Source: Gaiellaceae bacterium (GTDB lineage Bacteria; Actinomycetota; Thermoleophilia; Gaiellales; Gaiellaceae). Taken from it: a DNA stretch of 64,000 nt. The translations under genes and the position numbers were made by a program. Positions 41,699 to 49,654 of this stretch are shown one piece after another (position 1 is the first letter of the stretch; each line of letters starts with the position of its first letter). The notes under the pieces are model-generated. The model was not told the DNA's origin, did not search any database, and worked only from the letters and a program-made list of their open reading frames with translations. The stretch is from contig BPGK01000001.1 in the NCBI GenBank assembly GCA_026002995.1, positions 248,001 to 312,000 on the forward strand. Reading direction: 5' to 3'.

Positions 41699-42095
41699 AC
41701 TCGTCTGCCTTTCCGAAGGCGGCGCGCCGGGCGATATCGGCCTCGTCGACCATGTGCCCGTCGCGCTCCACGTAGCCCCCTTTGCCGCCGACGACGAGGA
41801 GAACGAGATCCTCGCTCTCGCTCGCGTTCGAGACACGGCGCGGGGTCGTGGACTCGACGTGGCAGAGCCCGCCGGCCTCGAGGATGCGCTCCTCGTCCGC
41901 CACCTCGAAGCGGGCAGTTCCGGAATGGACGAAGTAGAGCTCGTCCTGCGTGTCGTGGTAGTGGAAGAAGCCGACGTATCCCGGGGGCATGACGATCGCG
42001 TTGACGCCGAAGGCCGTGACACCGAGCGGCGCGCGGATCTTGCGGAAGCCGTACCCCTCGCCGAGCTCGTCGAGGGTTGCGAATGCGTGTGCCAT
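41688..42095 (-). CDS. Cupin-domain protein
   Basis: A 135-residue single-cupin protein. Motif 1 is seen as FFHYHDTQDELYFVHSG, with two His and a Glu that would bind a metal, and motif 2 as LCHVESTTPRRVSNAS, with one His. Proteins of this type include sugar isomerases, epimerases and dioxygenases, but many are of unknown function. It is the last gene of the operon 45121-41688, behind a UDP-sugar epimerase gene, so a role in sugar modification is possible. ATG 42095 has a clear Shine-Dalgarno sequence, unusual here. Confidence 0.78.
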   Translation of the reverse strand: MAHAFATLDELGEGYGFRKIRAPLGVTAFGVNAIVMPPGYVGFFHYHDTQDELYFVHSGTARFEVADEERILEAGGLCHVESTTPRRVSNASESEDLVLLVVGGKGGYVERDGHMVDEADIARRAAFGKADESTA

Positions 42096-43036
42096 CACCG
42101 TTCCTTTCCGTTCAGGAGGTACTCGCACGTCCTGGAGAGGCCCTCTTCCAGTCCGATCTGCGGCTCGTACCCGAGCCCGGCCCGCGCCTCGCCGATGTCC
42201 GCCCAGGAGTTGCGGAGGTCGCCGGGACGCGGGGGGAGGTACGTCTTCTCCACCGGCCGCCCGAGCAGGCGGCCGATCGTGTCCGCGAGCTCGTTGACGC
42301 TCGTCGGCGACCCGGCGGAGATGTTGAAGATGCGTCCGCTCACCCCTTCGGCGTCGGCCGCGAGGAGGTTGGCGCGGACGACGTTGTCCACGTACGTGAA
42401 GTCGCGCGACTGCTCGCCGTCGTCGTACACCGTCACGGGCCGTCCCTCCGCGATCGCCGTGATGAAGCGCGGGACGACGGCCGCGTACTGCGAGGTCGGA
42501 TCCTGGCGGGGGCCGAACACGTTGAAGTAGCGCAGCACAACGGTCTCGAAGGAGTGGTAGACGCGGCTGAAGCTCACGCAGTAGCGCTCCGCGGCGAGCT
42601 TCGCGACCCCGTACGGGGAGACCGGGTCGGGCGCCATCGTCTCGCGCAGGGGGAGCTCGGGCTGGTTGCCGTAGACGGAGGAGGAGGAGGCGAAGACGAC
42701 GCGGCGCACGCCCTCGTCGCGGGCGGCGAGCTGGACGTTCAGCGTCCCCTCGATGTTCACGGCGCTCGATGTGAGCGGGTCCTGCACCGAGCGCGGCACC
42801 GACCCGAGCGCCCCGAGGTGGTAGACGACCTCGGTGCCGCGCACGGCGTTGTGCACGCGCTCGTAGCTGCGGAGCTCGCCCTCGACGACCTCGACGTCGC
42901 GCTCGAGGCCGTCGAGGTTGCGGCGACTCCCGGTCGAGAAGTTGTCGAGGACGCGCACCTCGTCGCCGCGGGCGAGGAGGGCGCGGACGAGATTCGAGCC
43001 GATGAACCCGGCGCCGCCGGTGACGAGGACCTTCAT
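42095..43036 (-). CDS. UDP-N-acetylhexosamine 4-epimerase-like extended SDR
   Basis: A 313-residue extended SDR. It has VTGGAGFIGSNLVRALLARG at the N-terminus, LDNFSTGSRRNL, HLGALGSVPRSVQDPLTSSA, FASSSSVYGNQPELPL and SPYGVAKLAAERYC with the Tyr-Lys pair, plus LRYFNVFGPRQDPTSQYAAV. The SVPRSVQDP stretch is characteristic of WbpP/Gne-type enzymes that prefer UDP-GlcNAc/GalNAc or their uronates, as distinct from GalE. It would supply a 4-epimer nucleotide sugar to the same pathway. It overlaps its upstream neighbour by four bases and the cupin gene by one. Confidence 0.83.
   Translation of the reverse strand: MKVLVTGGAGFIGSNLVRALLARGDEVRVLDNFSTGSRRNLDGLERDVEVVEGELRSYERVHNAVRGTEVVYHLGALGSVPRSVQDPLTSSAVNIEGTLNVQLAARDEGVRRVVFASSSSVYGNQPELPLRETMAPDPVSPYGVAKLAAERYCVSFSRVYHSFETVVLRYFNVFGPRQDPTSQYAAVVPRFITAIAEGRPVTVYDDGEQSRDFTYVDNVVRANLLAADAEGVSGRIFNISAGSPTSVNELADTIGRLLGRPVEKTYLPPRPGDLRNSWADIGEARAGLGYEPQIGLEEGLSRTCEYLLNGKER
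42101..42107 (-). promoter_or_regulatory. Ribosome binding site AAAGGAA for the cupin gene
   Basis: Minus-strand AAAGGAA, five bases before ATG 42095 and inside the end of the epimerase gene. It is one of very few Shine-Dalgarno sequences I could find in the window and it fixes the start against an upstream in-frame ATG at 42128. Confidence 0.6.
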
Positions 43037-43734
43037 TGCGGCACCTCGGCGACGACGTGGTAGTTCGCGTGGAGCGTGCCCGGACCCGGCTCGCGCAGAC
43101 GCGGCGACCGGGCGTCGATCGCCTCGGCGAGCGTGTTCGTGGCTGCGACCAGAGGCCGCGCGAGCCGACGGAGCCCGCCGCGCTTGAAAGCGAGGTCGAG
43201 GTAGAGCGAGACGATCATCCCGAGGCAGGCCGTGGTGCCGGAGGCGGGCGTCACCTTAACGGAGGCCCAGGAGGCGCTCTCGGTGAAGAGCTTCTCGAGG
43301 CCGGCGTGCGTCCAGCGCCAGTAGTCGGCGGGCGAGGGGTGGTAGACCATGACGCCGTGGGTCGTCGCGAGGACGCGGCCGCCGGGAGCGGTCACGCGCC
43401 GAAGCTCGGACACGGCACGCCGCGGATCGTCGCAGTGCTCGAGCACTTGCGTACAGAGAACCACGTCGAAGCTCCCGTCAGCGGCCGGGAGCTCCTCGAC
43501 CGAGCCACGGAGGTCGGCGTGGGGATTGTCGACCGGGTCGACGCCGACGTAGCTCTCGACGAAGGGGGCGAACAGCGGCTCGTACGGCTTCGCGCCGCAG
43601 CCCACGTCGAGCACGCGGTAGCGGCCGAGCTCCTCGTGCGCCCGGCGCGCCTCGGCTGCAAGCCAGCGAACGAGTGGCGCCCGCACCGCGTAGGTCGGCA
43701 GCGAGCGCGGCGGGTGGAGGCGCACATCAGCCAC
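43033..43734 (-). CDS. SAM-dependent class I methyltransferase
   Basis: A 233-residue protein with YRVLDVGCGAKPYEPLFAPF (motif I), YVGVDPVDNPHADLRGSVEE, SFDVVLCTQVLEHCDDPRRA and VTAPGGRVLATTHGVMVYHP, then ADYWRWTHAGLEKLF. The C-terminal part (about 150-215) has a hydrophobic helix that may touch the membrane. It is the second gene of the 45121 operon, after the O-antigen ligase-like gene. GTG 43734 lies eight bases inside that gene; GTG 43725 is an alternative. Its substrate is probably a sugar or lipid carrier of this pathway. Confidence 0.8.
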   Translation of the reverse strand: MADVRLHPPRSLPTYAVRAPLVRWLAAEARRAHEELGRYRVLDVGCGAKPYEPLFAPFVESYVGVDPVDNPHADLRGSVEELPAADGSFDVVLCTQVLEHCDDPRRAVSELRRVTAPGGRVLATTHGVMVYHPSPADYWRWTHAGLEKLFTESASWASVKVTPASGTTACLGMIVSLYLDLAFKRGGLRRLARPLVAATNTLAEAIDARSPRLREPGPGTLHANYHVVAEVPQ

Positions 43735-45121
43735 GGATGCTCCCCTCCGCGACCGCAGCGGACGTGACCGCGAGGCCCAGGACGAGGCTCGTGGCCGCTT
43801 GCAGGGGAATTCCCGCCACGATCCCCATGGATGCCCACTCTCCCGCAAGGGTCGCGAGCGCGCAAACGGAGAGGAGCCCTGCCCCGGCGGCCCACGGGTC
43901 CGGAGCCCGGCGAGCACCACGCCAGGCGAGGGCGATGCCGGCCCCGCCGACGGCGAGGAGGAGCACGAGCCCGATCGCTCCGGCATCCGCGAGCATCTGG
44001 ATGTAGAGGTTCTGCACGCCCCACTCGCGACCTGCGGCCGGGAACGCTTCCTCCGCGACGCCCGGGAAGCGGGCTCGAGCGTCGTCTACGTACGGCTCGA
44101 ACACCTCCGGGCTCGACGAGCGCAGCCAGCCGGCGCCGGCGACCGGGTGGTCGGCGAAGATCCGGAGACCGATATAGGCGAGCACCGTGCGGTGGGAGTA
44201 CGACTCCACGCCGACGGCGGGGGCCTCGCCCCGGAGGCCCAGGAAGCGCAGGAAGCTCCCGAGGTCGCTGTCGCGGATCGTGACGACGCCGGCGGCGGTG
44301 ACGGCGACGAGCGCGGTGAGCGCGAGCGTCCTGCGTCCCGAAGGGACGAAACCCGGGCGCGCGGCGAGCCAGAGGAGGGCGGCGCCGGCGGCGAGACCCG
44401 CGGCGGCAGTGACGGAGCCTGCGAGGATCATCCCCAGGACGCCGGCGCCCGCTGCGAGCGCGAGGAGGCGAGGCGCCGGCACGCGATCGCGGCCGGCGAC
44501 GATCCCCGCGGCTGCGAGCGCGGCGCCGAGCGCGCCGAGCGCGGCGAGATCGTGGTGGCCGAGGAAGGACGGCTGCCGCCAACCCGGGTTCCAGGCGTCG
44601 AACGCGCCCCAGCCGACGAACTGCGCGAGTGCGACGAGCGCCGCGATCGAGCTCCATACGACCACGCCGGCCAGCACGAGCGCGAGGTCGCGAGCACGGC
44701 GTACGAGGAGCGGCACGGCGAGCGCGAAGAGCGCGTACTCGACGAGCTTGAGGTAGGTGACGAGGTGCTCGGCGACCCGCTCGTCGCCGAGCGAGGCCGG
44801 GCGCAAGGCGCTGACAGCGAGCCAGGCGAGCAGGGCGGCGCCGGCGATCCACACCGCACGGCCGGCACGCAGAGGCGCCCACCCCTCGCGCAGGGCGCCG
44901 AGCGCCCCCGCGAGAACGACCACCGCGAGCGCGAGGTCGGAAGGCCGGAGCTCGGCTTCGGTCGCTCCGAGGTCGAGCGCGAGACTCGGCTGGTAGCGCT
45001 CGTGGAGGAAGAGGAACGGGATCGAGACTGCGACGAGCAGGGCGCCGAGGCCCTCGCGCTCGAGGAGGCGTTGGAGGCGGCCCGCCGAGCCGCGGGGGCG
45101 CTCGATCGGGGTCGTCGCCAC
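43727..45121 (-). CDS. O-antigen ligase/polymerase-like protein (Wzy/WaaL type)
   Basis: A 464-residue membrane protein with 10-12 hydrophobic segments. A large extracytoplasmic loop late in the chain holds YSHRTVLAYIGLRIFADHPV, then AGAGWLRSSSPEVFEPYVDD and GVQNLYIQMLADAGAIGLVL. The HR...HPVxGxGW and QNxYxQxLAdaG pattern is that of the O-antigen ligase/Wzy_C family (PF04932), which polymerises or ligates lipid-linked repeat units outside the cytoplasmic membrane. The divergent Wzx-like gene is 56 bases away, as expected for a Wzx/Wzy pair. GTG 45121 has TATAGT six bases upstream. Sequence alone does not separate polymerase from ligase. Confidence 0.83.
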   Translation of the reverse strand: MATTPIERPRGSAGRLQRLLEREGLGALLVAVSIPFLFLHERYQPSLALDLGATEAELRPSDLALAVVVLAGALGALREGWAPLRAGRAVWIAGAALLAWLAVSALRPASLGDERVAEHLVTYLKLVEYALFALAVPLLVRRARDLALVLAGVVVWSSIAALVALAQFVGWGAFDAWNPGWRQPSFLGHHDLAALGALGAALAAAGIVAGRDRVPAPRLLALAAGAGVLGMILAGSVTAAAGLAAGAALLWLAARPGFVPSGRRTLALTALVAVTAAGVVTIRDSDLGSFLRFLGLRGEAPAVGVESYSHRTVLAYIGLRIFADHPVAGAGWLRSSSPEVFEPYVDDARARFPGVAEEAFPAAGREWGVQNLYIQMLADAGAIGLVLLLAVGGAGIALAWRGARRAPDPWAAGAGLLSVCALATLAGEWASMGIVAGIPLQAATSLVLGLAVTSAAVAEGSIRG

Positions 45122-45127
45122 CGGGCC

Positions 45128-45133
45128 ACTATA
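45128..45133 (-). promoter_or_regulatory. -10 box TATAGT for the ligase-to-cupin operon
   Basis: Minus-strand TATAGT, six-base spacer, GTG at 45121. It faces the divergent TACACT box 30 bases away. Confidence 0.6.
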
Positions 45134-45163
45134 GGCGCGGGATCGCGCGGGACAGGCCGTCCT

Positions 45164-45169
45164 TACACT
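45164..45169 (+). promoter_or_regulatory. -10 box TACACT for the flippase-to-glycosyltransferase operon
   Basis: TACACT, eight-base spacer, GTG at 45178. With the opposing box it makes a 56-base divergent promoter for the Wzy-like and Wzx-like genes. Confidence 0.6.
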
Positions 45170-45177
45170 GACGCCTC

Positions 45178-46476
45178 GTGTCCTCCCGCCTCCTCCGGCG
45201 CCGCGCTGCGACGGCAGTCTGGGTCTGGTCGGCTGCGGCCTTCGGCATCCTCGGGACGGTCGTCGCCGCGCGTCGGCTCGGCCTCGAGGAGTTCGGCCTC
45301 TTCGCCACGACGCTCGCCGTCGTCGGCTTCTTCCAGGTGCTCGTCGACCTCACGGTCGAGGAGACGCTGACGAAGTACGGGTTCCGCTACGTCGCCACCC
45401 GGGAGTGGGGGCGGCTGCGCAGGCTCTTCCGGTCGCTGCTCGTCCTCAAGGTGGCCGGAGGAGCGCTCGCCACGCTCGTCCTCGTCGTGCTCGCTCCGTT
45501 CGCGGACGAGCTCTTCGACGCCGAGGGCATCGCCACCGCGATCGTCGCGGCAGCCTCGCTTCCTCTCGTGCAGTCCGTCGAGAACGTCGGAGCGACGGCC
45601 CTTCTCCTCCGCTCCCGCTACGACCTGCGTGGCGCGTACCAAGCCGGCTCCTCGGGCCTCCGTCTCCTCGCGATCGTGGTCGGCTCCTCGCATGGAGTGG
45701 CCGAGACCCTCGTCGCCATCGTGCTCGCCCAGCTCGTCGCCTCGACCGCCGTCTCGTTCGCCGGGATCGCCGCGCTCCGACGCTTTCCCGACGGCGCACG
45801 GGCCGAGCTCGGGGCCGACGTGCCGGAGATCACGTCGTTCGTCGTGCAGTCGAGCATCGCCACAGGGGTGATCTCGCTCCGCACCACACTCGTGCCGATC
45901 CTCCTCGGGGTCGTCGCCGGGCCGACGCAGGTCGGCCTCTTCCGCATCGCGCAGGCGCCACTCCAGGGGCTCGCAGTCGCGAGCTCCCCTGTGCGTCTCG
46001 TGCTGCTCACCGAGCAGACGCGAGACTGGGAGCGCGGTGAGCGGGCGAAGGTCTTCGCCGGAATCCGCCGCTACACCCGCTTCGCAGGCGGGATGATGCT
46101 CGTCGCGGTGCCCGCGTTCCTCGTTGCGATGCCGTGGCTCGTCGAGGTCGTCTTCGGCGGCGAGTACGAGGGCGCGGTCGCCGCCGCGCGGATCGTGCTC
46201 CTCGCCGCCGCGCTCCACTTCACGATCGGGTGGACGAAGTCGTTCCCGGTGACGATCGGCCGGCCGCGGCTGCGCATCGTCACCCACGGGCTGGAGGCGA
46301 TCGTCGCGGTGCCGCTCGCAGTCGTCCTCGGCGCGACGTGGGGCGCCACGGGGGCTGCGGCCGCCGTTCTCGCGTCAGCGGTCGTCTTCGCAGTGGCGTG
46401 GGGTGGAATCCTCGTGCGGATGCGGGCGGAGCTCCGCGCCGGTGCCGGCTCGACGGAGCGGGCGGTCGCGCGATGA
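45178..46476 (+). CDS. Wzx-type polysaccharide flippase
   Basis: A 432-residue polytopic protein of the MOP superfamily with about 12 hydrophobic segments in two halves. ILGTVVAARRLGLEEFGLFA near the N-terminus is the usual first-helix motif of Wzx/RfbX proteins, and PTQVGLFRIAQAPLQGLAVA lies at the start of the second half. Such proteins flip undecaprenyl-linked repeat units to the outer face for polymerisation. Next to the divergent O-antigen ligase-like gene this supports a Wzy-dependent pathway. The stop overlaps the next GT4 start as ATGA. Confidence 0.85.
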   Translation: MSSRLLRRRAATAVWVWSAAAFGILGTVVAARRLGLEEFGLFATTLAVVGFFQVLVDLTVEETLTKYGFRYVATREWGRLRRLFRSLLVLKVAGGALATLVLVVLAPFADELFDAEGIATAIVAAASLPLVQSVENVGATALLLRSRYDLRGAYQAGSSGLRLLAIVVGSSHGVAETLVAIVLAQLVASTAVSFAGIAALRRFPDGARAELGADVPEITSFVVQSSIATGVISLRTTLVPILLGVVAGPTQVGLFRIAQAPLQGLAVASSPVRLVLLTEQTRDWERGERAKVFAGIRRYTRFAGGMMLVAVPAFLVAMPWLVEVVFGGEYEGAVAAARIVLLAAALHFTIGWTKSFPVTIGRPRLRIVTHGLEAIVAVPLAVVLGATWGATGAAAAVLASAVVFAVAWGGILVRMRAELRAGAGSTERAVAR

Positions 46477-47606
46477 GGGTGCTGATCGTCTCCGGTATCT
46501 GGCCCCCCGACGTGGGCGGCCCGGCGAGCCATGCCCCCGAGCTCGCCGCCTTCCTCCGCGCCCGTGGGCACGAGGTCGAGGCTGTCGTGACCGCCGACGC
46601 CGCTCCCGCCCCGGAGGCCTACCCCGTTCGCTGGGTCGATCGCGCGACGCCGCGAGGCCTCCGCCATGCGCGGTGTGTCGCGCTCATCCGGAGTCGCGCC
46701 ACTCGCGCCGACGTCGTCTACGCGACGAGCATGCTCGGCCGTGCCTCGCTCGCGGCTGCCTTGGCGCGTACACCGCTCGTTGCGAAGCTCGTCGCCGACG
46801 AAGCCTACGAGCGTGCCCGTCGTCTCGGGCTCTTCGCCGGCGACCTCGACGCCTTCCAGCGGCACGAGGGGGGCGTTCGCGTGCGAGCGCTGCGCGTGGC
46901 CCGGAACCGAGCCCTCCGCCGCGTCGATCGGCTCGTCTGTCCGAGCTCGTACCTCGCCTCGCTCGCTGTCACGTGGGGCGTGCCGGAAGGCCGCATCGTC
47001 GTCTTACCGAACCCCGCGCCCGCGCTCCCGGAGCTCCCGAGCCGAGCAGCCGCTCGCGAGCGGCTCGAGCTCTCGGGTCCGACCCTCGCCTTCGCAGGGC
47101 GGATCACCCGCCAGAAGGCGCTCGAGGTGGCGCTCGGAGCGCTCGCCCGGGTCGAGGGCGTCGCGCTCGTCGTCGCCGGCGACGGGCCCGAGCTCGAGGA
47201 GGCGAGGGCCGAGGCGCAGCGGCTCCGTCTCGACGACCGCGTGCGCTTCCTGGGAGCGCTCGACCGGCAGGGCGTGCTGACCCTCTTCCGTGCCGCCGAC
47301 GCCTCGCTCATCTCGTCCACGTGGGAGAACTTCCCGCATACGGTGGTCGAGTCCCTGGCGGTGGGGACGCCGGTCGTCGCGACGGCGGTCGGCGGCGTCG
47401 CCGAGATCGTCCGCGACGGGGAGAACGGGTTGCTCGCACCGCCGGGTGACGTCGAGGCGCTCGCGCGAGCGATCCGGAGGATCGTCGCGGATCCGATGCT
47501 GCGCGAGCGCCTCGCAGCGTGCGCGCCGGCGTCGGTCGCGGAGCTCGCGCCCGAGCGTGTGTACGGGCGGCTCGAGGAGATCCTCCGTGAGGCGGCGCGG
47601 CGGTGA
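46473..47606 (+). CDS. Glycosyltransferase family 4
   Basis: A 377-residue GT-B enzyme. MRVLIVSGIWPPDVGGPASH is the N-terminal acceptor loop, YATSMLGRASLAAALARTPL and FQRHEGGVRVRALRVARNRA follow. The donor half has VVLPNPAPALPELP, LAFAGRITRQKALEVALGAL and SSTWENFPHTVVESLAVGTP followed by ATAVGGVAEIVRDGENGL, a complete E(x7)E site. It acts on the lipid-linked repeat unit before flipping. It is translationally coupled to the Wzx-like gene and to the next GT4 by four-base overlaps. The donor is unknown. Confidence 0.88.
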   Translation: MRVLIVSGIWPPDVGGPASHAPELAAFLRARGHEVEAVVTADAAPAPEAYPVRWVDRATPRGLRHARCVALIRSRATRADVVYATSMLGRASLAAALARTPLVAKLVADEAYERARRLGLFAGDLDAFQRHEGGVRVRALRVARNRALRRVDRLVCPSSYLASLAVTWGVPEGRIVVLPNPAPALPELPSRAAARERLELSGPTLAFAGRITRQKALEVALGALARVEGVALVVAGDGPELEEARAEAQRLRLDDRVRFLGALDRQGVLTLFRAADASLISSTWENFPHTVVESLAVGTPVVATAVGGVAEIVRDGENGLLAPPGDVEALARAIRRIVADPMLRERLAACAPASVAELAPERVYGRLEEILREAARR

Positions 47607-48742
47607 CCGGCGCGCTTCCACGGGTGCTCTACGTCGGCCGTGCACGGCTCCGCTTCCCGCTGGAGCGTGGCCTGGAGCGGCGGTACGAGGCCCTCTCGGG
47701 CGAGCTCGACTGGCGTCAGCTCGGGACGGCGGCGGGCGGGGAGGCCGGGAGCGACCGGTTCGTGCTCGCTCGCCCGTTCCCGATCGGGCGGTTCGACGGT
47801 CTCGTCTACCACCTCGCGCTCCCGTTTCGCGTGCGACGCGAGCTTCGTCGCTTCCGTCCCGACGCGGTCGTCGTGCAAGGGGCGCAGGAGACGGCGCTCG
47901 TGCTCGTCGCCCGAGCGCTGAGCCGCGTTCCGACGAAGGTGATCCTCGACCTTCACGGGGACTGGCGAGCTCCGACACGCCTCTACGGCTCGCGGGCCCG
48001 ACGGTTGCTCGACCCGCTTGCCGACGCGCTCGCCCGCTGGGCGCTCCGGCGCGCCGACGCCGTCCGGACGATCACGGCGTACACGACGCGACTCGTACGG
48101 GAGGAGGGAGTCGAGTCGGCGGCCGAGTTTCCCGCGTACATGGATCTCGCCGCGTTCACCGCCCGACCGGTCACGGCTCTCCCCGAGGCTCCGCGGGCGC
48201 TCTTCGTCGGCGTGCTCGAGCGCTACAAGGCCTTCGACGTCCTCGCCGAGGCCTGGCGCTCGGTCGCCGAGCAGGTTCCCGAGGCCACGCTCCGCGTGGT
48301 AGGACGAGGGGCGCTTGCGCCGCTCGCCGAGCGGCTCGTGGCCGATCTCCCCGGCCGCGTCGAGTGGACGCCGGCCGTCTCCGCGGATGGCGTCGCTGCC
48401 GCGCTCGACGCTGCGACCGTCCTCGTCCTCCCGTCGCGCTCGGAAGGCATGGGTCGGGTGGTCGTCGAGGCCGGGCTGCGCGGCCGGGGGGTCGTGGGCA
48501 GCCGCGTGGGCGGGATCCCCGACGTCGTTCGGGACGGAGAGACCGGCCTGCTCGTACCCCCCGAAGACCCCCGAGCGCTCGCGGATGCGCTCGTCCGCGT
48601 GCTCACCGACCGCGCGCTGGCGGAGCGGCTGGGGGCGGCCGCTCGCGCCGCGGCCGAGGAGTGGCTCGTCTCGCCGGAGGAGTACGCCCGGCGCGTCCGA
48701 GATCTCGTGGAGCGCGTGGTCGGGGCGCCTCGGAGCGCGTAG
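47603..48742 (+). CDS. Glycosyltransferase family 4
   Basis: A 379-residue GT-B enzyme. The N-terminal half has RVLYVGRARLRFPLERGLER and DLHGDWRAPTRLYGSRARRL; the donor half has AFTARPVTALPEAPRALFVG, YKAFDVLAEAWRSVAEQVPE and PSRSEGMGRVVVEAGLRGRG followed by GSRVGGIPDVVRDGETGLLV. The E(x7)E donor-site pattern is complete. GTG 47603 overlaps the previous stop (GTGA). A 21-base gap with its own -10 box separates it from the deacetylase gene, so a transcript may end or restart there. Confidence 0.87.
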   Translation: MTGALPRVLYVGRARLRFPLERGLERRYEALSGELDWRQLGTAAGGEAGSDRFVLARPFPIGRFDGLVYHLALPFRVRRELRRFRPDAVVVQGAQETALVLVARALSRVPTKVILDLHGDWRAPTRLYGSRARRLLDPLADALARWALRRADAVRTITAYTTRLVREEGVESAAEFPAYMDLAAFTARPVTALPEAPRALFVGVLERYKAFDVLAEAWRSVAEQVPEATLRVVGRGALAPLAERLVADLPGRVEWTPAVSADGVAAALDAATVLVLPSRSEGMGRVVVEAGLRGRGVVGSRVGGIPDVVRDGETGLLVPPEDPRALADALVRVLTDRALAERLGAAARAAAEEWLVSPEEYARRVRDLVERVVGAPRSA

Positions 48743-48750
48743 CCCGCGCC

Positions 48751-48756
48751 TACACT
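48751..48756 (+). promoter_or_regulatory. -10 box TACACT for the deacetylase operon
   Basis: TACACT, seven-base spacer, ATG at 48764. The sequence and spacing closely match the 31628 and 45164 boxes. Confidence 0.6.
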
Positions 48757-48763
48757 GCGCCCG

Positions 48764-49654
48764 ATGCGGGCCGACCGCGTGAAGCAACTGCTCAAGAACG
48801 GCGTCTACCGGGCGATCGGCGAGGCTGTGAGCGGTGTCGGCGCCCCCGACGACGGGGGGCGCGCGCTCCGGGTGCTCATGTACCACAAGGTCAACGACCT
48901 GTGGCCGAACCCGACGACCGTGCCGACCGCCGTCTTCGACGAGCAGATGCGGCTCCTGCGCGAGCTCGGGTACACGCCGGTGTCCCTCGATGCGGTACGG
49001 GACTACTACCTCGAGGGGGTACCACTTCCACCCGGCGCCGTGCTCATCACGTTCGACGACGGCTATCGCGACAACCTCGAGAACGCCTTGCCGATCCTCC
49101 AGCGCTACGGCTACCCCGCCGTCGTCTTCGTCCCCGTCGGCTTCCTCGACGACGGGCGGCCACTCCCGCACGAGGACGCGCTGCGCGTGCTCGGCGTGCG
49201 CAACGAGACCGTCGACTGGGAGCAGCTCGCGGAGCTCGAGCGCGGCGGGATTCGGGTCGAGTCGCACGGGATCGCGCACCGGCCGCTCTCCGAGCTCGAG
49301 CCCGACGAAGCGGTGCGGGAGATCGCGATCTCCAAGCTCCGACTCGAGGAGCGGCTCGGACGAGAGGTCGAGGCCTTCGCCTTCGTGAAGGGGTCGCTCG
49401 CCGACTACCGGCCGGAGCACGCGAGCCTCGTGCAGCAGGCGGGCTACAAGCTCGCCTTCACCTCGGTCTCAGGGGCGAACGGGCCGAGCACCGATCGCTT
49501 TCGACTCCGCCGCTACAACGTCGAGCCGTATTCGGCGCGCACCTTCGAGCTCGTCCTTGCCGGCGCGTGCGACCTCATCGCCGTGAAGGACACCGTGGCG
49601 GGGACGCACGTTCGCCGAGCGGTGAATGCGGCGCTCGGCACGTCCACGCGGTGA
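48764..49654 (+). CDS. NodB-type polysaccharide deacetylase
   Basis: A 296-residue carbohydrate esterase family 4 protein. RVLMYHKVND near residue 30 is the usual start of the fold. Motif 1 is AVLITFDDGYRDNLENALPI with the catalytic and metal-binding Asp pair, and motif 2 SHGIAHRPLSELE with both metal-binding His. Motif 3 is less clear (AFVKGSLADYRPEH). There is no signal peptide, so it may act on a cytoplasmic, lipid-linked sugar, removing an N-acetyl group. The GNAT acyltransferase gene that overlaps its stop could then add another acyl group (inference). Confidence 0.87.
   Translation: MRADRVKQLLKNGVYRAIGEAVSGVGAPDDGGRALRVLMYHKVNDLWPNPTTVPTAVFDEQMRLLRELGYTPVSLDAVRDYYLEGVPLPPGAVLITFDDGYRDNLENALPILQRYGYPAVVFVPVGFLDDGRPLPHEDALRVLGVRNETVDWEQLAELERGGIRVESHGIAHRPLSELEPDEAVREIAISKLRLEERLGREVEAFAFVKGSLADYRPEHASLVQQAGYKLAFTSVSGANGPSTDRFRLRRYNVEPYSARTFELVLAGACDLIAVKDTVAGTHVRRAVNAALGTSTR

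Noticed and set aside
46805-49420. Minus-strand open frame of 871 codons
   Set aside because: It lies antisense to three well-supported plus-strand genes and has low-complexity Arg/Glu/Asp composition without any motif.
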